The notes under the pieces were generated by a model. It ran no database searches. It was not told the DNA's origin and worked only from the letters and a program-made list of their open reading frames with translations. 64,000 bases of DNA from Jacaranda mimosifolia. Taxonomy: Eukaryota; Streptophyta; Magnoliopsida; Lamiales; Bignoniaceae. Each line of letters opens with the position of its first letter. The first letter of the stretch is position 1. Shown one piece after another: positions 48,900 through 60,062 of the stretch. Made by a program: the position numbers and the translations under genes. Location of the stretch: assembly GCA_018894105.1 (NCBI GenBank), contig CM032117.1, forward strand, positions 45,804,501-45,868,500. Direction: 5' to 3'.

Positions 48900-49625
48900 C
48901 TTTACGGTGGTCTAGGGAATCCTCCTACTAATAATAATTTATTCGCAGGAATCCTCTTAGAGTGTAGGGCACATATCCGTAGGATGATCAATGTTAGTAC
49001 AAATCCCACAAGCCTTGATTTGTTGCTTATTTCCTACAGCCAATTGCTGAAAAAGGAGAAGTTAAAGTGGAAATATGACGCTCAAGAGATGAATTACTTA
49101 CCTCATTGACCCTTCTAGGAGGGTCCCAAGAGTATCCAAATTGTTGAGAGTTGGCAGCTATTATAGAAATTAATTCTCTAGCTTCACTTGGAGTTTTATT
49201 CATTATGCCTCCTTGACTTGCTGCGTCCATCATCCTCCTTTCCATCGATAAAAGTCCATCGTAAAAGTACTGAATGAGAAGTCGTTCAGTAATACCATGT
49301 TGTGGGTAGCTTGCACAAAGTTGTTTAAACCTTTCCCAATATTCATGAAGACTCTCTGCATCTTTCTGTCTTATCCCACTGATCTCCTTTCTAATGCTAG
49401 TAGTGCGTGAAGCAGGGAAAAACTTCTCAAGAAACAATTTTGTCATTTCTGTCCATGTAGTGACAGAGCCAAGGGTAGATAAAACAACCAATCTTTAGCT
49501 TTATCTGCTAAAGAAAATGGAAAAGCTCGCAACTTGGCTTGCTCTTCAGACACTCCCTTGGGTTTCATAGTGGGACACACAACATGAAGTACCTTTAAAT
49601 GCTTATGGGGGTCTTCATTCTCCAA
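48900..49625 (-). pseudogene. Athila gag, frameshifted
   Basis: The gag domain starts at 49625-49443 (MENEDPHKHLKVLHVVCPT, then FPFSLADKAKDWLFYLP) and changes frame near 49470. It continues at 49491-49027 with TTWTEMTKLFLEKFFPASRT, SLHEYWERFKQLCASYPQHG and MDAASQGGIMNKTPSEAREL. Order and spacing match the Athila/Tat retrotransposon gag domain. One frameshift splits it, so no intact capsid protein is encoded. Confidence 0.88.
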
Positions 49626-49991
49626 ACTGTGAAAAATAGGTAGTAGATGAATTTACCCAAATTTTAACTCAAAAGGTGTATCCAATTCTGGATATTCAAT
49701 ACAAAGTGGTTGTCGAGTCAAATTCGATTTAGCTAACTCCCTTAAAGTTCTTTTATGAAACATTGTTTCCTCTTGTTCCGAATCGCTAGAACTGATTAAA
49801 CTAGGTATATCTAGATCGAGATCTGAAGGCAATGATTTGTCTTCTTTTTGGACTCTAGTCTCATTCCGGAATCTACGAGCAATCTTCTCAATTTCAAGAT
49901 CGTATTGAATTTCACTTGTACGAGAAGATCAAGGCATTAAAAGAAACAAAATTACTTAACGCCAGTCCCCGCCAACAGCGCCAAAATTTGA

Positions 49992-51239
49992 TGGGTTTCG
50001 AATCCAACAAAAATAAATTCCTACTCTTAAGATATGATTTGTAATCAGAGGTGAGTAGGGTCGTACTCCACATGGATTGATAAATTTTATTTTTTTCAAA
50101 CTTGTTAATAAAATAGAAAAGAATGAGGATTTTTATGAAAACGTAAAACCTAGAATTTTAAAAGTAAAAATAAATCAAATAAGAAATCAATGAGAATGAA
50201 ATCTAGCCTTAGGTAAAATCTTAGTTTGGTTCACAAATTTGATCATCGATGCAAAGATAAATTTCTCATTCTTGAATAGACTAGTTATAGTTGCTCAAGA
50301 CGCTCTAATAACCAATCTCTCCTTACTATCTCAATAACTAAGAGAAGCTCGTTAGTTATTTCCCTTGCCAATAAACAACCCTAAAGAAACGCTCATAGGA
50401 TTTAATTTATCAACAACATTATAAAATAGAAAGACCCAACCCTAGCTAACAAGCACACACAAACATAGTTTATTTAGACTAGAATATTTATCCCCATAAC
50501 ATAATTTATGCATATCCCTACACATAACTATATTATTGGCCACAAGCATTAGAATAATTAAACAATTACGGATTTAACGTTTTAATTGACAGAACAAATA
50601 GTTTAAGCTACCAAATTTGGGCCCTAAATTCAATAAACCTGAACATTCATAATGGAAACAGAAGATAAATAAATACTCAAAAAATAAGAAATATGAATCA
50701 AATTATTTAGATCTCACAAATATTGAAGAATCCAAACTTCGATAATCCCTTAGACTAGAGCAAGAGTTTAGCAACTCATGCTTGAGACAAAAACACAGGA
50801 AATCAAAATATGCTGAATGAAAGATTCCTAGTTCTCTATAAGTAGCCTACTACTCCTAATGCAACCAGAAAACTAATGAAGAGTCCTACTAGAATAGAAA
50901 AACTTAAATTCTTCTAATTAAAGAAACAGAAATTGAAACATTCCAAAAATATACAATTGCCGAAAGAAGTTGAATGCTTTTGAATTAAATTTGCATAGAG
51001 GCTTGGGAAGTAAGACACGTCCGCACTCGAATTATTTCCTTCTTTCATTCCTCGTCTCCTCGAGAGTGCGATTTTTACTCCAAGCATATCAAATTCTCAA
51101 TTTTCAAATGCATTTAGCACGAATCTTCAATTTGCTTTACAAAATATAAAATGAAAGTTAAAATTCAGCAATTAAGCACTTTTACTATTAACTATAAGGG
51201 GATATTGTACAAATTAGATGACAAATACACAACTTAACA
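49992..51239 (-). repeat. 5' LTR of the Athila-type element
   Basis: This 1248 bp LTR starts at 51239 (TGTTAAGTTG on the minus strand) and ends at 49992, next to the primer-side sequence. It is longer than the other LTR because of three extra blocks near 50141-50186, 50910-50965 and 51030-51100. Confidence 0.85.
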
Positions 51240-51419
51240 AGTGGCCTTCATTTTAGAGCATGAAGTGTTTTCATGTTGTTGTTTTTTATGAGCAATATGC
51301 CAAAGTTTAGGAGGGCGAAGTGCCATTTCTCTAAATTTTACAACTTTCAACAATTAATTTTGTTATCTACTCTTCCACAATTTCTTTTAAGACTTTTCCA
51401 AGCCCAATTAGTTGGACAT

Positions 51420-51987
51420 AGGGGTATAAATAAGTCGAGTTCGAAAAAAATTGTAAGCTCAAATTCGTACTCGATTTTGATGAGCCTGATTTTAAGGACT
51501 TGACCTCGAGCTAGAACTAAAAAAAAAACAAAGAGCCCGAGGTTGAGCTCGCGAGCTTGATTCCAGGCAAGTTTGAGCTCATGAGCTCACCAAAAAGTTA
51601 TAAATCAAATAAAATATTAAGTTATTAATTATTATAATTATTTAATAATAATTAATAAAATATTAAATTATTAAAATAATTTTAATTATAATTATTAATA
51701 AAATATATATTAAATTATAATATATATTATAATAATTCATATTATAATTATAATCATATATAAGAAATATTTAAAATTGAAAAAAGTAAATTATTAATAT
51801 ATTGATTATCTAATTAATATATAAAAAATATTTAAAAATAAAAAAAGCTCATGAGCCGGCTCATGAACTTTCGATCAACTAAAGTAGAGTTCAAACTCGA
51901 CTCATGTTAAAGTTCAAGCTCGAGTCGAGCTATGATCAAGTCGGCTTACAACGCTCGCGAGTCGACTCAACTCATCTTAACCCCTAC
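51420..51987. mobile_element. hAT-like non-autonomous element, 568 bp
   Basis: The element sits between two perfect copies of TTGGACAT (51412-51419 and 51988-51995), an 8-bp target duplication typical of hAT. Its ends read AGGGGTATAA (left) and, inward from the right, GTAGGGGTTAA. The arms are rich in GAGCTC, CTCGAG and GCTCATGAGC words that can pair with one another; the centre (51600-51840) is nearly pure A and T. No coding capacity. Confidence 0.85.
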
Positions 51988-52059
51988 TTGGACATACTAG
52001 TCAAACAAAATTCTTTAAAAGAAATGTGCAAGAATTGGGTGCTTGATAAGAATTACTTA

Positions 52060-52473
52060 GGTAATGTTTGGTTATAAATTGTATGTTTTGTATTATGTGT
52101 TTTGAGAGAATGAGTTTTGGGAATAGGATTGGGGAATGTAAAGTTGCATTGAGAATTTTGATAAATGTTTGTTATAAGTTTTGGGAAATAGTTAGAAAAT
52201 TATTTTGGAGAGTTTTAGTATGTTTGTTTATGTTTTGGGAAGAGATAATTTTTACTGTAGCAGTAAAATCAATGCTTTTTATTGGGTTTTTGGAGTGAAA
52301 ATGAAATTGAGTAATTTTTTTATAGTAAAAATAATAAAAAAATATATATGATATGTGTATTATATATGTATATATATATTGAAAAATGGAAAAAATTTGG
52401 GAATAATTGAGGATAGAAAAGGGTATTTTGAAAAACTTAATTTTGTTTTGCCAAAATATAACCAAACATAGCC
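52060..52473. mobile_element. MITE, PIF/Harbinger-like (tentative)
   Basis: The left end GGTAATGTTTGGTTATAA and the right end, read inward, GGGCTATGTTTGGTTATA form imperfect inverted repeats of about 18-20 bp. The flanking trinucleotides are TTA and TAA, close to the TWA target of PIF/Harbinger MITEs but not identical. The 414 bp interior is AT-rich with a TATATA core. It lies about 0.6 kb upstream of the FRS2-like gene's transcribed region. Confidence 0.6.
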
Positions 52474-53040
52474 CTAATGACACTTAAAAATTTGTGATTT
52501 TCAAGTGATCATATTCTTTTATGTATGACTGATCCCTCCATAGTCAGTTCTCTCTGCACATGAGAGGGAGTGATCTTCCAAAGTCATTACTCTGGATTCG
52601 GATTAGTGTTTGTTTGTTTAGTTGTGTTTATTCTCTCTTCCTTCTTCTTCTTCTTCCTCTTCTTCTTTATTGTTTTCCTTTTTTTTTTTTTTTTTTTTTT
52701 CAATTTTGGATTGGCAATTGATTTCTAATTGGGCCTACACTTTTTATGGTAATGGTAGGGATCGTCTATAATCTAATATAAATATTTTGCAGCATCAAAT
52801 TCATTTTCGATTTAGAATTATAATTGATGTATTCGAGATTGTTTCGACCCCATATCACCCTTGCTAGAATTACAAATCTATGCAGCTGGGTTCGACTAAT
52901 TGGGCCTACACTTACTACCGCTAAAGTTAAAAGGGCTCGAGCGTACTTCCTACGAAATGTCGTGGCCAAAGTCAGAAACTCAAAAAATTAAAAATCTCTC
53001 TCCTAATATCCCATACTCTGAACCGTCTGGGCCCTGAACT
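52474..53040 (+). promoter_or_regulatory. Upstream region of the FRS2-like gene
   Basis: This stretch holds a CTT-rich tract (52639-52672) and a poly-T run (about 52679-52700), both common in plant promoters. No clear TATA box can be assigned. The transcript probably starts near 53000-53080, inferred only from the intron-like sequence that follows. Confidence 0.35.
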
Positions 53041-53218
53041 TCTGTGCTTCACTACTGTCGAGCGAGAAGGCTAGAAGAAAGAACTGTTAAGTACAATTTT
53101 TACGCTTTTCTTTTCTTTGTTTCTTTGTAAGAACGCATATTTGTTATACTTATCTGTAATCTGATTCTGATTCTGATTCTGTTCTATATGCCTGCCTCTA
53201 AATTCTCTAAAATTTTCC

Positions 53219-53243
53219 TTTATTATTATTATTATTATTATTG
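53219..53243 (+). repeat. (TTA)n microsatellite in the presumed 5' UTR intron
   Basis: About eight TTA/ATT units lie between the possible donor at 53091 and the acceptor at 53385 of a 5' UTR intron of the FRS2-like gene. Confidence 0.85.
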
Positions 53244-53437
53244 TACAAGCATATTATTACTTGATTGATTGGACGGCGGTAATTTCGTTATTATACTGTG
53301 AATAATCTAATAAATTTCTTGAATTTGGTGAACCCCACATGAATTTTTGGTCCAAATTTAGTGAAACTTAATTTCTTTTCTCCAGTTCTATCGGGTATCC
53401 TTTTGGAGGAAAATATTTGTGATAGAGCTCTGATTTT

Positions 53438-53458
53438 ATGTCTGCCTATGGAGCTTGA
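53438..53458 (+). promoter_or_regulatory. Six-codon upstream ORF overlapping the FRS2-like start
   Basis: An ATG at 53438 opens a six-codon frame that stops with TGA at 53456-53458, overlapping the main start (53448) in another frame. A ribosome that starts here would finish inside the first codons of the main ORF. This arrangement can lower translation. It depends on the 5' UTR including 53438, which the likely acceptor at 53385 (pyrimidine tract then CCAG) supports. Confidence 0.5.
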
Positions 53459-56400
53459 TCTTGAATTGCTTTCGGGGCAGGAAGGGAGATTAAACAACGC
53501 GCTGGACATAAATGATAATAATGAAGGTAATGTGGTTGATAATGGAATTGTGGGAGATGGGAATGGAGTGGATTTGAGTACCTTTAACGATAATAAGAGT
53601 GGGATAAATAGTTACATGCCTCAAAATGGTATGGAATTTGAGACAAAGGAGGCGGCCTATTCTTTCTATAGGGAGTATGCTCGGTTGGTTGGATTTGGCA
53701 TCACGATTAAAGCCAGTCGACGGTCAAAGAAATCTGGCAAGTTCATTGATATAAAAGTTGCATGTTCTAGGTTTGGGAGCAAGCATCAGTCTAGCATGAC
53801 TATTAGTCCAAGGTCGTGCCCCAAGACGGACTGCAAAGCGAGCATGCATATCAAAAAAAGGCTCGAGGGGAAGTGGTTTATATACAGTTTTGTGGAAGAG
53901 CATAATCATGAAATCTGCCCTGATGACTTCTATAATGCTACAAGGGGAAGGAAGAATCAGAACGCTAGTGCTGTCTGCCAAAAGGAAGGGCTGCAGTTGG
54001 CGTTAGATGAGAGGGATGTCCAATTATTGCTTGATTATTTCATGCACATGCAGGCTGAGGCTCCGGGTTTCTACTATGTAATAGATTTTGACAAAGAAGC
54101 ACATATGAAAAATGTATTTTGGGTTGATTCGAAAGGTAGACATGATTATGTTCCTTTCAGTGATGTGGTATTAATTGATACTCATTACATCAGAAGCAAG
54201 TATAGCATGCCTTTTGTACCTATTATTGGTGTGAATCATCATTTTCAGTTCATTTTGCTTGGATGTGCTTTGATTGGGGATGACACACAGTCTACTTTTG
54301 TTTGGTTGATGCGCACTTGGCTTAGAGCAGTTGGTGGCCGTAGTCCGAAAGTGGTTATTACTGATAATGGCAAGTCACTCACAGAAGCCATAGTTGAAGT
54401 TTTTCCTGATGCTTCCCATTGTTTTTGCCCTTGGCATGTGTTCAGGGAAGTTGGTCCAAATTTAAGTCATAAATTGAGTGGATTTGAAGTTTTCTTGATG
54501 AAATTTAAAAAATGTATGTATAGATCCTGGACGAATGAAGAATTTGAAAAGAGATGGCAGAAAATGGTCAATAAGTTTGACCTTGTGGATGATAAATGGA
54601 TTCAATCATTGTATGAAGATCGTAGAAAATGGATTCCTACTTACATGGGGAATGTTTTTCTTGGTGGATTTTGTACAGTTGAGCGATCACAAAGTGTAGC
54701 CTCTTTCTTTGACAAGTATTTGCAGAAGGAAACTACAATTGAGGAGTTCATAGATCAGTACAAACTGTTTTTGCATGAGAGGTGTGAAGAAGAAGCTAAA
54801 GCAGACATTGAAACTCAGCATGCTCAAATGACATTAGTTTCTCATTCACCTTTTGAGAAACAAATGTCTAAACTTTACACACATGCAATATATAAAAAGT
54901 TTCAATGTGAAGTTTCTGGAATAGTTGCTTGTACTGTTGGAAAGAAAAGCGAAGATGAGAGAGCCATAACATTTAGGGTGGATGATCTTGAAATGAAGCA
55001 GAGCTTCAGTGTATCATGGAATAAAGGGAAATATGACATCTGTTGTTTATGCCATTTGTTTGATTATAGCGGATTTCTTTGTAGACATGCATTATCAGTT
55101 CTTCAACTATCGGGCATTTCCACTATCCCATCTAACTATATACTGAAGCGATGGACACGAATTGCAAAGATCAGGGACACAACTCATCAAGCATCAACTG
55201 ACATAAATTTCAGGGTCCAGCGCCTCAATGATCTTTGCAGACTTGCTATTGAACTGGGTGAAGAAGGCTCTTTATCAGGGGAAGCTTATCAAGTTGCATG
55301 TCGTGCTCTAGAAGAAGCATCGACACATTGTGCGGGCATGAACAATTCTGTGAAGAGCATTCCAGAGACTAACAAGACTACTGCTCAATATCTTTCAGAC
55401 ATTCAAAAGAAAGAGTGCAATAGCATTGTCAAGGCATCGAAAACAAACAAAGTTCCAAAGAAGCGAAAGGTCAGATTTTGCCTTAATTTTCTTAGATTCT
55501 GTGGCAGGTTTTGAAGCAAAAATTCAATGAGGAAAGTCCTGTAAGAACTATAAGCCGCTTTGGGTTTTAGGTGCTAGCTGAGGCGGAAACATTATCCACT
55601 GGGATTCAGGACAGCAGCAGCCAGGATGTGGTTTGTCCCCACTGTATTTTTATATGTTAAGAGTGTACAGCCAACCATACTTATATGAAACTCTCCACAT
55701 ATTTATAGGAGCAGATGATCCAAAGATCATTCAGCCTTCACGACTCCCACATTTCTCAGCAGGACTTGCAAGGGATGGTATGCCAAATGTATACTCTCTA
55801 TGATGGTTTCAAAACAAACTTTGTTTACTGCAATAAATCATAGTGAATCTTATAATTTATAGGAAATTGGCTCAAGAATCCCTACAATCAGTGGCTATTA
55901 TGGTGCACAGCAGGTTGGTCAAGGATTGGTACTATGCTCTCTGGTTCTTACTTTGGCATATTAGTTCAGAGGACTCTTGTATTTTTATTTAAAGTGGTTG
56001 CTGGGATGGTATATGGTGGCAGGGACATTTGAATTCACTCTGTTCTCTGCGCGATTGCTTCTACAGTGACCAAACAATTCTGCAGGGTGTTCTGGTATAG
56101 TGCATAGTGCTTTGCATCTTTGTGAACTTGATTGTCTTCAAGCTCTTTCCTTCCCATGAATGTGAAACATTGTTTGCATAGTATGAAATATCCTGGACTT
56201 CATATGTCATTTTACAGCCAGAAGCCAAAATCATCTAAGCTGAGCTTAACTTTCTTTTTCTTTCCATTTTAGGGAAATTTGGATGCAGGTTCAGCACATG
56301 TCAGCCATCATACTACCCAACAGGGGCTGCAGGGACTGGTATTTGATTAAGCTGATATAGGTCCTTGTATAACCTTACTGAATTGTTGTGTATAAGCACT

Positions 56401-56615
56401 GTCATCTCAATTGACAATTTGCAGTCGCAGGGTCAATTTAGTTTCAGAGTGTCATCCTTGGAAGGTGGTTTTCAGCTCAGGGATAGCTTGCACAATGTAG
56501 TATGTGTTCTGAAGCTTCTTTTTGTTTATTTTTCACTTTCCCTATAAGCTTTCAACTTGAGTGTTTACTACAGGAAACTTCTGTTAATATGACATCAAAG
56601 CACTTGCATGATTAG
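53448..56615 (+). CDS. FRS2: FAR1-RELATED SEQUENCE protein, FRS2-like
   Basis: FAR1/FHY3-family proteins are transcription regulators derived from MULE transposases, acting in the nucleus in light and developmental control. Eight exons keep one frame: 53448-55469, 55571-55630, 55709-55777, 55863-55913, 56023-56094, 56273-56338, 56425-56499 and 56574-56615, for 818 residues (FRS2 of Arabidopsis is about 807). The FAR1 DNA-binding domain spans about residues 62-157 (YSFYREYARLVGFGITIK, CPKTDCKASMHIK, HNHEICP). The MULE transposase-like core is at about 230-335 (FSDVVLIDTHYI, VVITDNGKSL, CFCPWHVF). A SWIM zinc finger has Cys533, Cys535, Cys545 and His547. A basic KVPKKRK at the exon 1 end is a likely nuclear signal. 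The start is the first in-frame ATG; no ATG lies upstream in frame. ITIKASRRSKKSGKFID and HNHEICPDDFY point to FRS2 within the family. No defect is seen. Confidence 0.93.
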
Positions 56616-58470
56616 CATCTTCATCTTGCTAGTCTTGTGACCTGCTCATTCAGTTCAATAGAAGGGTAATTTTCCATGTGATACTGTGCTATTCCTAACA
56701 CCGAGCTCTTTTATGCCTGAAGTTTTTTAAGTTTTCCTATATTATCCTTGTTTTCTGGTGCCATGAGATTATATGAACAGAGATGATCATAACTGAATAG
56801 ATGCTATCAGGTGATAAATCTAGTCCAGTTCAATGTATGAGTTGAAACTTTTTTATGTTCAGAAGATTCATTAAGTGAAGTTATATTCAGTAAATAAATT
56901 TATACTACTCTGAAGTGGTGAACTACCAGATGAACCTACATTTTTCATTTTCTTCAATAGTAGTTGCTCAACATAAGTGTCGATGAAGGAGGAGATCATA
57001 CGCTTTACATATGATGAAGAAACAAAGATGCCGTCATGCGTGGTTCTTTGTACCCCCCTCTTCACTTATTAGTGAATGGTGGGAGGAAATTATTGACTAT
57101 GGAGAAACTGGAACTTGAAAACTGGAGACTCTGAGAGAAGGGTGAAACTTTGAAGGGAAGGATTTTAATTTAGAGTCTGCTTCAAAAAGTTGTGGAACTT
57201 TGCTTTGAAAGCCAAGGAAACTCTTTGGCAGTTTTGCATATGATTGAATCATGGAGTGCAGATAATGAGGTTGCAGCAATTTTAATTTCTCGATTGTGCT
57301 CTGAGACTGAAGGAGATGAACTTTGTTTCTGGCCCTCAATGAATCGTGTTCTCGTGCATTAGTGACTGCAATTATTAGAATGCTGCAAGGTCCATCAGAG
57401 ATGAGTATGCCTTTTTGTTCCCATTGATTCTAAGATTTGAGGGTATTAACAATTCCATGTGGGATTTAATTACTAGGATGGTTAAAGAAAGCCTGCACCC
57501 TGCTCATGTTTTCTGCATTTTGCCAAAAAACTGCTTTCCAAAGATAAAGATTCGCGGAGGTCATCTGCCTTTCCTGCCACCAATGTCTGATCAGCGATGA
57601 GCCCGTGTGGGCAGAGTCTTTGTTTAGCTCTAATGCAGAATACGAGAATATCTTGAATCATGACATTCATTTAACTCAAGGTTCAGTTGATCAACTTTTC
57701 CACCGGGTTTGTGAATCTGGAGGGAGGTATTCTCATTTGCTCCCCGTATCGAAGCCTCACTGTTGAGAATACCAGTACTCTTGTTACCTGATTGATGCTA
57801 TCGAAATTGTTTGGATTGTAACTTCTGGTTACTTTGTTAAGATTGCCTGCTATGTGCTTTGGCATTTACTGTTAAACGATGTCAAAATTAAAGAACTAAC
57901 GGCTCTTGCTTTAAAGGTAAAGCTTAGTGCTGGTGTTTTTTCCATCCGCTTATCTTGTATGCTACTTCTCAATTTTTATCTGGGGATGCAGAAGATTATT
58001 GTTTTTATCAGAACACAAGTTGAAAAAATTCATTATGTTTACAGTATAAATATTAAGAAGAACCTTGCAATAATTCATACTGACAGACAAAGTTTCTTCT
58101 TCTGAGCTGTAACTTTACCAATTAAAATGATAAATACTGATTAGATAATATGGAACGGAGTATAGGGTAAATACAAATTTAGAAAGAGAGGCATTTTAGA
58201 AACCAACCATCATTTATAGAATAAAACGTTTAAAGATCTGTTTCATTATGCAAAATATGCTTAATAAATAGATGATAAGCAGTTTTCCATCTTTGAAAAA
58301 TTCAAGACCAGGAACTTGGTCATCTTGGAACAAGAGAATGTCTATCGAATCCGTCCATATAAAATCCCTGCATTGGATACTTAATATCAAGTGTCTTTGC
58401 TTTCATTTACACACACACATGTATACTTAAAGTTTGCTAGATTTTAAATTCTAAACCTCATACATACAGG
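56616..58470. other. 3' flank of the FRS2-like gene, no second gene seen
   Basis: The first few hundred bases should contain the FRS2-like 3' UTR. Between 57170 and 57930 several moderate-length frames occur on the plus strand (for example 57189-57362), with a more coding-like look than average. They change frame often, lack known domains and have no convincing exon structure. Beyond 58110 the DNA is AT-rich spacer. Confidence 0.4.
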
Positions 58471-59385
58471 TGTGACATGGATAACACTAAATCTGTTGAT
58501 CGCTCGACTTCGATACTGATATAAATAATTAAGTTCACAAGGATAAAATGGTAAAAGAATCAAAATAAGCCCAACGAATCAAGAAAGATAATTAAATAAA
58601 AAGACTGGAGAGTCCAAATTAATTAAGCCCATTAAGAAGAGCATCAACACCCAAATAGGCTCAAGCCCATTGAAAAAAAATTATAAACACTAAGCCCTAA
58701 AGGAAAATTGGGCACAATAAATCATTCGCAAGAGCATGCAAAAGCTTGAGGACTGAAACCTCTCTACACCATGTTCCAAAGAAAAGAACCTCGAACTTAG
58801 CTGACTATTGGAAAGGATCCTAACTCTATTTCCATGCAACATCATTTTGGCACCGTCTGTGGGAACTTTGAATTACAGAGGAGGAATGCTAAGGATGCAA
58901 ATGAGACCCAAACATTGCGACTTTAACAACAAGGTGTCCCTAGGGTCAGAGAACACAAGAGACATTGAGGACCTTGCTGCATAATACCACCACCACGCTA
59001 TGGCCAAAGCAATCGCTCAATAGTTGATGAGCACCACCCGTAGGAGCAGCAACAATCCTCTCATTAGAGCTAGAGGACTTTGTTTTCCCTAGAGAAGCTA
59101 AGCGAAGAGCCAACTCCAAACGTGACATTGCTCCTTCCCTTTTTCCCCAGCAAGCGGGACACCTATTCTTCACTCCAAGTGGATTCCACCTAGTATGCGC
59201 CTGCTGCTGCTAGAGTCTAGAAGCACTCTTTGGTGCTATCTTTCCTAAGAGGAGCAAGAAGCTAATACCACTCTCTAACTGTTGCTCTCTAGAGGTACAA
59301 CATTTTTATCTTGGCGAAAGTACTTCCTCCTACGATGAAGATAACCAATTTGTTGGATTTCAATGGTACTACGTACCCCAATAAG
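58471..59385 (+). mobile_element. Ty3-gypsy LTR, leader and gag start, truncated
   Basis: TTTTGGCACCGTCTGTGGGA at 58845-58864 is the classic post-LTR sequence of plant gypsy elements, so the LTR ends at about 58844. A possible LTR start is TGTGACATGG at 58471. The leader and gag follow, ending in the gag-like frame LPPTMKITNLLDFNGTTYPN (about 59326-59385). The element is then cut by the hAT-like terminus at 59386. No second LTR lies in the window. Confidence 0.65.
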
Positions 59386-59756
59386 TAGGGGTGTAAACGG
59401 ATATTAAATGGATCGGATACACTATTTCCATATTCGTATCCATTTAACTTTTCGAATATTCGAATACGGATACAGATTTGATGGATATTTAAAAATGATA
59501 TCCAAATTCGTATCCGTCGGATATCGGTCGGATTCGGATATATCCGTATTCGATTATAATAATTCAGATGCATTCATATTTTATTAAACTTATCCATATT
59601 CGAATTATTATTTTATATTCATATTCAATGATAATTATTTAGATATCCATTTACGAATATTCAAATACGTGAATCTATAACCATATAACAAATACATATT
59701 TTAATTAATAGAAGGAACTATATAATTTCATTAAAATGAAAGTAAATAAACAAATA
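59386..59756. mobile_element. hAT-like terminus and AT-rich arm
   Basis: TAGGGGTGTAAACGG at 59386 is a common left end of plant hAT elements and begins exactly where the gypsy gag frame is broken. The following 200 bp contain repeated GGATAC, TATCCG and CGAATA words, typical subterminal repeats. I find no matching right end, so the element is truncated or interrupted by the MULE that starts near 59757. Confidence 0.5.
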
Positions 59757-60062
59757 GGGAGAATTGCATATAACCACCATGTGAAAATTCAAATTAGCTA
59801 ATAACCCCATCTAAAATAATAAATTGCTAAAAACATCTCATGTTTTAAGAATAATGACTCACGTGCCCCCAACTTTCGGCAATGTTTTAACGCGCCTAGA
59901 AGTAGGATTGGTTCTGCAATTTGGGCAATGCCATTACATTAATACCCTTGCTAAAAATCCAATTAAAATAAGACATTGACCAAATATTCCTTTTCTCATC
60001 TCCATCGGCCAAGACCAGAAACTCTCATCTTCATTTCTTGCTCTATCTTTTTTTTTCTCAAT

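Larger units (their letters stand above)
43033..51239 (-). mobile_element. Athila-type Ty3-gypsy element lacking pol
   Basis: On the minus strand the 5' LTR is 51239-49992 and the 3' LTR 44140-43033; both start TGTTAAGTTG and end in a CGAAACCCA or CGACACCCA form. After the 5' LTR the minus strand reads AATTTTGGCGCTGTTGGCGG, the Athila primer-side sequence. Before the 3' LTR it reads TAAGTGTGGGGGAATT, a polypurine tract. Inside are gag (49625-48900), protease-side sequence (48588-47946) and the Athila ORF-1/env-like region (46320-45600). RT, RNase H and integrase were not found; a G-rich block and a triplicated repeat (46400-47790) lie where they should be. I see no clear target duplication. 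Confidence 0.85.

Noticed and set aside
43020..51250. Target duplication for the Athila-type element
   Set aside because: Flanks GATTA and AGTGG do not match; a partial AGTGA/AGTGG similarity needs a shifted boundary.
53361..53447. N-terminal extension of the FRS2-like protein starting at 53361
   Set aside because: That codon is GTG, and a good splice acceptor lies inside at 53385. The first in-frame ATG is 53448.
57189..57362. Plus-strand frame that looks protein-like
   Set aside because: About 58 codons, no start, frequent frame changes around it and no known family; not enough for a gene call.
59976..60062. N-terminal extension of the GRF protein from 59976
   Set aside because: It begins with TTG, not ATG; the first ATG in frame is 60063.
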